Shown here piece by piece: positions 33,058 to 36,669 of a DNA stretch of 36,669 bases. A model generated the notes under the pieces. That model saw only the letters and a program-made list of their open reading frames with translations, was not told the origin of the DNA and did no database searches. Origin of the DNA: Rhodoferax sp. (lineage in GTDB: Bacteria; Pseudomonadota; Gammaproteobacteria; Burkholderiales; Burkholderiaceae_C); NCBI GenBank assembly GCA_021738345.1, contig JAIPCE010000012.1, positions 1-36,669 of the forward strand, in the 5' to 3' direction. Numbering within the stretch: position 1 is the first letter of the stretch; the number at the start of each line of letters is the position of its first letter. A program made the translations under genes and the position numbers.

Positions 33058-33915
33058 ATGAGCGCACTTCGTCAAGTTTTGGTTGTGGATGATGACCCAG
33101 TCGTGGGCAAGAGCTTCAACCGTGTTTTGTCCCAAAAAGGGTATGTGGTCGTCACCGCCGACAACGCTGCCCAGGCACTCGAAAAAATGCGCGAGCAAGA
33201 ATACGATGTCGTGTTTTCTGACATCAAGATGCCCGGCATGAGCGGCATTGAACTGGCCGAAGAAATCAAGGCCCGCCGCCCCTGGACCCCTGTCGTCATC
33301 GTCACCGGATACGGCTCCACCGACAACCAGGCGCGTGCCAAGGCCGCTGGTGTCTCGGCTTTCCTGAACAAGCCCCTGTCGCCCGAGATGATTGAAGAAA
33401 GTGCCGCCCAGGCGCTGCTGCAAACCGCCCCCGTGGCCGCAGTGGCAGTATCTAGCTTGGCAGCCAATGAAGAAATTCCGGTCGAAGTGGTCAAGGAACG
33501 TAGTCGCTTGGTGAATATTGCGCTGTTTTTGGCAGCCCCGTTCATCGGTCTGGTGTATGCCATGGCGCTGCCTTTGGTTGGAATGGCCATGCTGCTTGGT
33601 ATCGCTGGCAAGGCATTGGCGAAGTACCCTGCCGGTGCCGCGACTTTATCGTTCCTCAAGAACGCCGGTCTGTTGCTTGCCGCACCGTTCATCGGCTTGG
33701 CTTATGCGGTGGCGCTGCCTTTCATTGGCATGGGCATGTTGCTCTACACCGGTGGCCGCGCTTTGGTCAAGATGCCCGCCGCACGCAACGCAGCTTTGCT
33801 GGTTACCGCTCCGTTCATCGGTCTGGTGTTTGCAGTCACCCTGCCAGTGGTCGGTGCCGCCATGTTGATCGGCGTCGGTTCCAAGGCCGCATTTGCCAAG
33901 GCAGCCGTTCGCTAA
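33058..33915 (+). CDS. CheY-like receiver domain fused to three membrane-hairpin repeats
   Basis: A 285-residue protein. Residues 5-122 are a complete response-regulator receiver: acidic pair D11/D12, phospho-acceptor D55 in FSDIKMPG, T83 and K105 (NKPL). Instead of a DNA-binding or enzymatic output there is a linker (about 123-150), then three copies of a ~32-residue hydrophobic unit at about 159-190, 209-240 and 250-281, each built on APFIGLxxAxxLPxxGxxML followed by a GKAL-like basic end. Each unit could form one or two membrane segments. AAGGAG at 33046-33051 sets the ATG. Preceded by a sigma-54-type promoter and followed by a terminator, so it is monocistronic. No kinase is adjacent; the output is unknown. 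Confidence 0.88.
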   Translation: MSALRQVLVVDDDPVVGKSFNRVLSQKGYVVVTADNAAQALEKMREQEYDVVFSDIKMPGMSGIELAEEIKARRPWTPVVIVTGYGSTDNQARAKAAGVSAFLNKPLSPEMIEESAAQALLQTAPVAAVAVSSLAANEEIPVEVVKERSRLVNIALFLAAPFIGLVYAMALPLVGMAMLLGIAGKALAKYPAGAATLSFLKNAGLLLAAPFIGLAYAVALPFIGMGMLLYTGGRALVKMPAARNAALLVTAPFIGLVFAVTLPVVGAAMLIGVGSKAAFAKAAVR

Positions 33916-33936
33916 ACCTTCTCTACCGTAAAGAAC

Positions 33937-33958
33937 CCCCGCCCAGGCGGGGCTTTTT
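33937..33958 (+). terminator. Rho-independent terminator after the receiver-membrane fusion gene
   Basis: CCCCGC-CCAG-GCGGGG at 33937-33952 is followed by C and TTTTT. It lies 21 nt after the stop codon. Confidence 0.9.
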
Positions 33959-34021
33959 ACGTTCCGATCGCGTCATCACTCACCTCCTAACGCAGCGGCC
34001 TGATGTCAAACTCCCTCCCAT

Positions 34022-34051
34022 CCGTCATTCCAGCGAAGGCGGGGATGACGG
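34022..34051. repeat. Short palindromic (REP-like) repeat overlapping the start of the TlpA-like gene
   Basis: CCGTCATTCC-(agcgaaggcg)-GGGATGACGG is an imperfect 30-bp palindrome of the very common CGTCATTCCxGCGAAxGCGGGxATGACG class found scattered in many proteobacterial genomes. When translated it gives the PSVIPAKAGMT peptide often seen at spurious N-termini. Confidence 0.8.
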
Positions 34052-34962
34052 CACATCAACGTCTTGGCGCGAGAAAATATACACTGCGAAGCGCCCACCA
34101 AGGACTTTCTCTGAACCTTCTTTCCATTTCCATTGGCCCGATAGCCCTGCCGGTTTTACCGGTTCTGCTTTTACTCTCCCTCTGGGGCGTGTCGCTGGTG
34201 GCCGCAAGCGTGGCGCGCAGGACCAGTTTGGCGCACGTCGATGCGCAGCAGCAGGCGCAGTCTGCGAGCTCGGTGGTTTTCCATGCGGCCATTGCCGGCG
34301 GACTGGCCGCCCGCGTGGTGTACCTGATGGCAAATTTTCAGTCTTACCAAAGCGCACCGCTGGCCATGCTCGACATCAGAGACGGTGGCTGGAATATGCT
34401 GGCGTGGGCGCTTGTAGGCGTTGGGTGGCTGGTAGTTGCCGCCGTCAAACACCCACAACTGCGAAAAGCCCTCTTCGGCGCCGGGTTGGCGTGTGCCGCC
34501 ATGGCCCTCGTGGCCTGGGCGCTGTCGGTGCTGCACACGTCCACCTCGCTTCCGGCAGCACAACTGCATCCACTGGAGCGCGAAAACGAATCCATCACAT
34601 TGACGCAGGCGGCCCGGGGCCGCCCGGTGGCGGTCAATTTGTGGGCGACCTGGTGCGGACCGTGCAGACAAGAAATGCCGACTTTCGCTGCGGCACAGCG
34701 CCAGCACCCGGAGCTAGGCATCCTGTTTGTCAACCAGGGTGAATCAGCCAGCGTGGTGCGCCGCTACCTCGCAGCGCACGGTCTCGCCATCAGCGACGTG
34801 CTGCTCGACCCCAGCGCCAAACTCGGACCCTTGGTTGGCTCCCAAGGCTTGCCGACCACGCTGTTCTTTGATGCCAAGGGCAAGCAGGTCGATGCCCACT
34901 TCGGTGCGCTTAATGCCGCCGCGCTAGAAAGCCGACTCCGCACGCTGGCAAACAATCGTTGA
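34045..34962 (+). CDS. Lgt-like membrane domain fused to a TlpA-type thioredoxin
   Basis: A membrane-bound disulfide reductase-like protein of 305 residues from this start. The N-terminal half has several membrane helices in a pattern resembling prolipoprotein diacylglyceryl transferase (ISIGPIALPVLP near 28-40, then a segment with MLDIRDGGW). The C-terminal half is a periplasmic thioredoxin domain with active site WATWCGPCRQEMP near 200-212 and the cis-proline LPTTLFF. Such proteins reduce disulfides in the periplasm, often for cytochrome c maturation. The start is uncertain: ATG 34045 lies in the REP-like repeat with a fortuitous GAAGG, and ATG 34003 is also open but encodes the rest of the repeat. 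The original start has probably been altered by the repeat. Confidence 0.82.
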   Translation: MTAHQRLGARKYTLRSAHQGLSLNLLSISIGPIALPVLPVLLLLSLWGVSLVAASVARRTSLAHVDAQQQAQSASSVVFHAAIAGGLAARVVYLMANFQSYQSAPLAMLDIRDGGWNMLAWALVGVGWLVVAAVKHPQLRKALFGAGLACAAMALVAWALSVLHTSTSLPAAQLHPLERENESITLTQAARGRPVAVNLWATWCGPCRQEMPTFAAAQRQHPELGILFVNQGESASVVRRYLAAHGLAISDVLLDPSAKLGPLVGSQGLPTTLFFDAKGKQVDAHFGALNAAALESRLRTLANNR

Positions 34963-35375
34963 GTCGGGGCACTTGATGAAGTCGAGCTACAGCGCGCCTC
35001 ATTGGTCTACTCTGGGAAGGCGACTCGGACCGGCCAGTCGCAGAGCGTACACCAAACGCATCACATCAGATGTGCGGGCAGGTACGCCAAATTGAACACG
35101 CTGTGGCAATGTTGCCGCAAGCCCAGCAACACGTACCCGCCATCGGCGGCGGGTAAAGGCCACTGCCCCCCAACACGCCAACCAAGGCATGGGTCATGAC
35201 ATGTCTTTGACACGGCCACTGCAAGGGCAAACCAAAGAAAACGCGTGAGGCCTGGCACGATTCGGCATACTCGCCACACAGCTTACAGGTTCAGGCAAAC
35301 CATCGCTGGCCCTTGCCGCAACCTTTTGGTGCCTCGCTGCAAACTGACCAGCAAACCTTTTTTTCAAGGGTATTC
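34963..35375. other. 413-nt intergenic stretch, no gene recognised
   Basis: I see no coding sequence with domain similarity. A perfect 6-bp stem (GCGACT...AGTCGC) is at 35020-35041. TTGACA occurs at about 35209-35214 but without a convincing -10 at the right distance. The short ORFs in this stretch look accidental. Confidence 0.5.
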
Positions 35376-36065
35376 ATGAACAAAAACAAGTGGATTTTGA
35401 TGGGCATCATCGCTGCGGGCGTGGTCGTTTTCTTTGCGTTGGACCTTTCACGCTTTTTCAGCCTGGCCTTTATCAAAGAAAGCCAAGCCACTTTTTCGGC
35501 CCTGTACACCGACAAACCCTTGACCGTGACTGCGCTGTTTTTCGCGGTTTATGTGCTCATCACCGCCCTTTCTCTGCCTGGAGCAGCCATCATGACGCTG
35601 GCCGCAGGGGCCAGTTTTGGCCTGGTATGGGGCACGGTGGTGGTGTCGTTTGCGTCCACTCTGGGGGCCACGCTGGCCATGCTGGTGGCGCGCTATGTGC
35701 TGCAAGACAGCATTCAGGCCCGCTTTGGCCGCAAACTGGCGGACATCAACAAGGGCATCGAGAAAGAAGGCACGTTCTACCTCTTCACACTGCGACTTAT
35801 TCCCGTCATTCCATTCTTTGCACTAAACCTGCTGATGGGCCTGACCCGTATGAAAATCTGGACCTTTTTCTGGGTCAGCCAGGTGGGCATGTTTGCGGGC
35901 ACTGTGGCCTATGTAAACGCAGGCACCCAAATTGCGAAGATTGACTCGCTGCGGGGCATTTTGTCGCCCGCGCTGCTGGGCTCGCTTGTGGCGCTGGGGC
36001 TGCTGCCGCTGGTGGTCAAGAAGCTGCTGGACATGGCCAAACGTCGTCAGGTGTATGCCCGCTGA
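35376..36065 (+). CDS. TVP38/TMEM64 (DedA-superfamily) membrane protein
   Basis: A 229-residue inner-membrane protein with the family core: LITALSLPGAAIMTLAAGASFG, then GATLAMLVARYV, RFGRKLADINKGIEKEGTFYLFTLRLIPVIPFFALNLLMG and a C-terminal GTVAYVNAGTQIAKI. It has about five or six hydrophobic segments. Family members are implicated in lipid scrambling or membrane homeostasis. ATG 35376 follows AAGGG by 5 nt and gives a proper Lys-rich membrane-protein start. The stop TGA at 36063 is in the same frame as the flavoprotein remnant that follows; elsewhere this membrane domain is often adjacent or fused to such an oxidoreductase. Confidence 0.9.
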   Translation: MNKNKWILMGIIAAGVVVFFALDLSRFFSLAFIKESQATFSALYTDKPLTVTALFFAVYVLITALSLPGAAIMTLAAGASFGLVWGTVVVSFASTLGATLAMLVARYVLQDSIQARFGRKLADINKGIEKEGTFYLFTLRLIPVIPFFALNLLMGLTRMKIWTFFWVSQVGMFAGTVAYVNAGTQIAKIDSLRGILSPALLGSLVALGLLPLVVKKLLDMAKRRQVYAR

Positions 36066-36548
36066 GCCAACCAGCGCCCGACAAGTTTTGACCGCAACCT
36101 GATCGTTATTGGCACGGGCGCGGGTGGGCTGGTCAGCGCCTACATTGCAGCGGCCGTCCAAGCCAAGTTCACGCTGATCGAGGCGCACAAAATGGGCGGC
36201 GACTGCCTGAACTACGGTTGTGTGCCCAGCAAAGCCCTCATCAAGAGCGCCAAACTGGCGCACCAGATGCGCCACACCGGGCGCTACGGCCTGACCGACG
36301 CCACACCCGCCTTCAGCTTCAAAGCCGTGATGGCGCGGGTGCACGATGTCATCAAGGCGATTGAGCCGCACGACAGCATCGAGCGTTACACCGGCCTAGG
36401 CGTGGAGGTGTTGCAGGGCTACGGGTTGGAAGAACAGCGCATTCCCACCCACCGCACCGTGGACACCAACGACTACCTGCAAACCCTCTACCCCAATATC
36501 TACGCCGCAGGCGACGTGGCCGGGCCTTACGGGTGCGACTCAAAGTGA
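36066..36548 (+). pseudogene. Decayed FAD-dependent disulfide oxidoreductase (mercuric reductase/lipoamide dehydrogenase-like), internally deleted and 3' truncated
   Basis: The frame directly after the TVP38 stop reads FDRNLIVIGTGAGGLVSAYIA (FAD-binding GxGxxG), then MGGDCLNYGCVPSKALI with both redox cysteines, up to about 36420 (GVEVLQGYG). It then jumps straight to LEEQRIPTHRTVDTNDYLQTLYPNIYAAGDVAGPY, which in intact proteins lies roughly 170-200 residues further on. The NAD-binding domain is thus missing, and after GPY the sequence ends in GCDSK and a stop, so the dimerisation domain is also lost. No normal start codon precedes the GxGxxG; the only in-frame ATG (36192) is past it. The 3' break lies next to the inverted-repeat element. 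Confidence 0.85.
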
Positions 36549-36571
36549 TGTGGAATCTTATTCCCTCGCCC

Positions 36572-36669
36572 CAGCGGGGAGAGGGTTAGGGTGAGGGGTG
36601 GATGTTTTGCATTCTTGAGGGAAGTCTGGAACCTGAGCCAGCCCCCTCACCCCAGCCCTCTCCCCGCTG
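36572..36669. repeat. Inverted-repeat element at the window end (GC-rich, continues beyond)
   Basis: The left arm 36572-36598 begins CAGCGGGGAGAGGG and ends GGTGAGGGG. The right arm 36643-36669 is its reverse complement with two differences in 27 positions. The 44-nt loop has no coding content. This resembles the abundant CCCTCACCCTAACCCTCTCCC-type intergenic repeats of proteobacteria. It starts 24 nt after the decayed oxidoreductase, and the right arm reaches the last base of the window. Confidence 0.8.

Overview
The window looks like a chromosomal segment of a betaproteobacterium, most likely a Comamonadaceae/Rhodoferax-like organism. This is inferred from the high GC, the codon use and the general look of the housekeeping proteins; no rRNA or tRNA gene is present to confirm it. 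No CRISPR array or intact insertion sequence was seen.

Layout. (1) 1-12.2 kb is a defence/accessory region. It holds the 3' end of a type 1 BREX phage-defence locus (pglZ, cut by the window edge, then brxL). A 153-bp palindromic repeat follows, then a convergent 1970-residue SF1 helicase with a Vsr-like nuclease segment. After that comes a gene-poor stretch with a small ORF and an inverted-repeat-bounded element, and a ccdAB toxin-antitoxin pair in which the toxin looks broken. (2) 12.3-16.2 kb is a tightly overlapping operon: a TetR regulator with a perfect 20-bp palindrome over its promoter, an HlyD-type adaptor, an FtsX/MacB-type permease and an ABC ATPase. (3) 16.2-23.3 kb is a periplasmic redox operon: ArsR regulator, octaheme c-type cytochrome of the tetrathionate-reductase (OTR) family with a C-terminal membrane anchor, diheme-type cytochrome b, DUF3373/ExtI-like outer-membrane porin, ExtJ-like small periplasmic protein, a triple-rhodanese ExtH-like protein, a second rhodanese, and a second, paralogous ArsR regulator. 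An FNR/Anr-type box sits in the promoter region of the cytochrome gene. (4) 23.3-29.0 kb, minus strand: GNAT acetyltransferase, histone-deacetylase-like amidohydrolase, PPi-type phosphofructokinase, GAPDH and transketolase. (5) 29.2-32.7 kb, minus strand: an orphan ParA ATPase and a Ca2+-type P-type ATPase. (6) 33.0-36.7 kb, plus strand: a response-regulator receiver fused to three membrane repeats behind a strong sigma-54-like promoter, an Lgt-like/TlpA thioredoxin protein, a TVP38/TMEM64 membrane protein, and a decayed flavin disulfide oxidoreductase ending in a repeat at the window edge.

How the genes may work together. The most interesting unit is region 3. An inner-membrane cytochrome b could pass quinol electrons to the anchored octaheme cytochrome. 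The porin, the small ExtJ-like protein and two secreted rhodaneses would handle a sulfur or chalcogen oxyanion substrate. The two cysteine-bearing ArsR paralogues and the FNR-type box suggest control by both substrate (or a reactive sulfur species) and anoxia. The efflux operon immediately upstream could export a toxic product, but that link is only positional.
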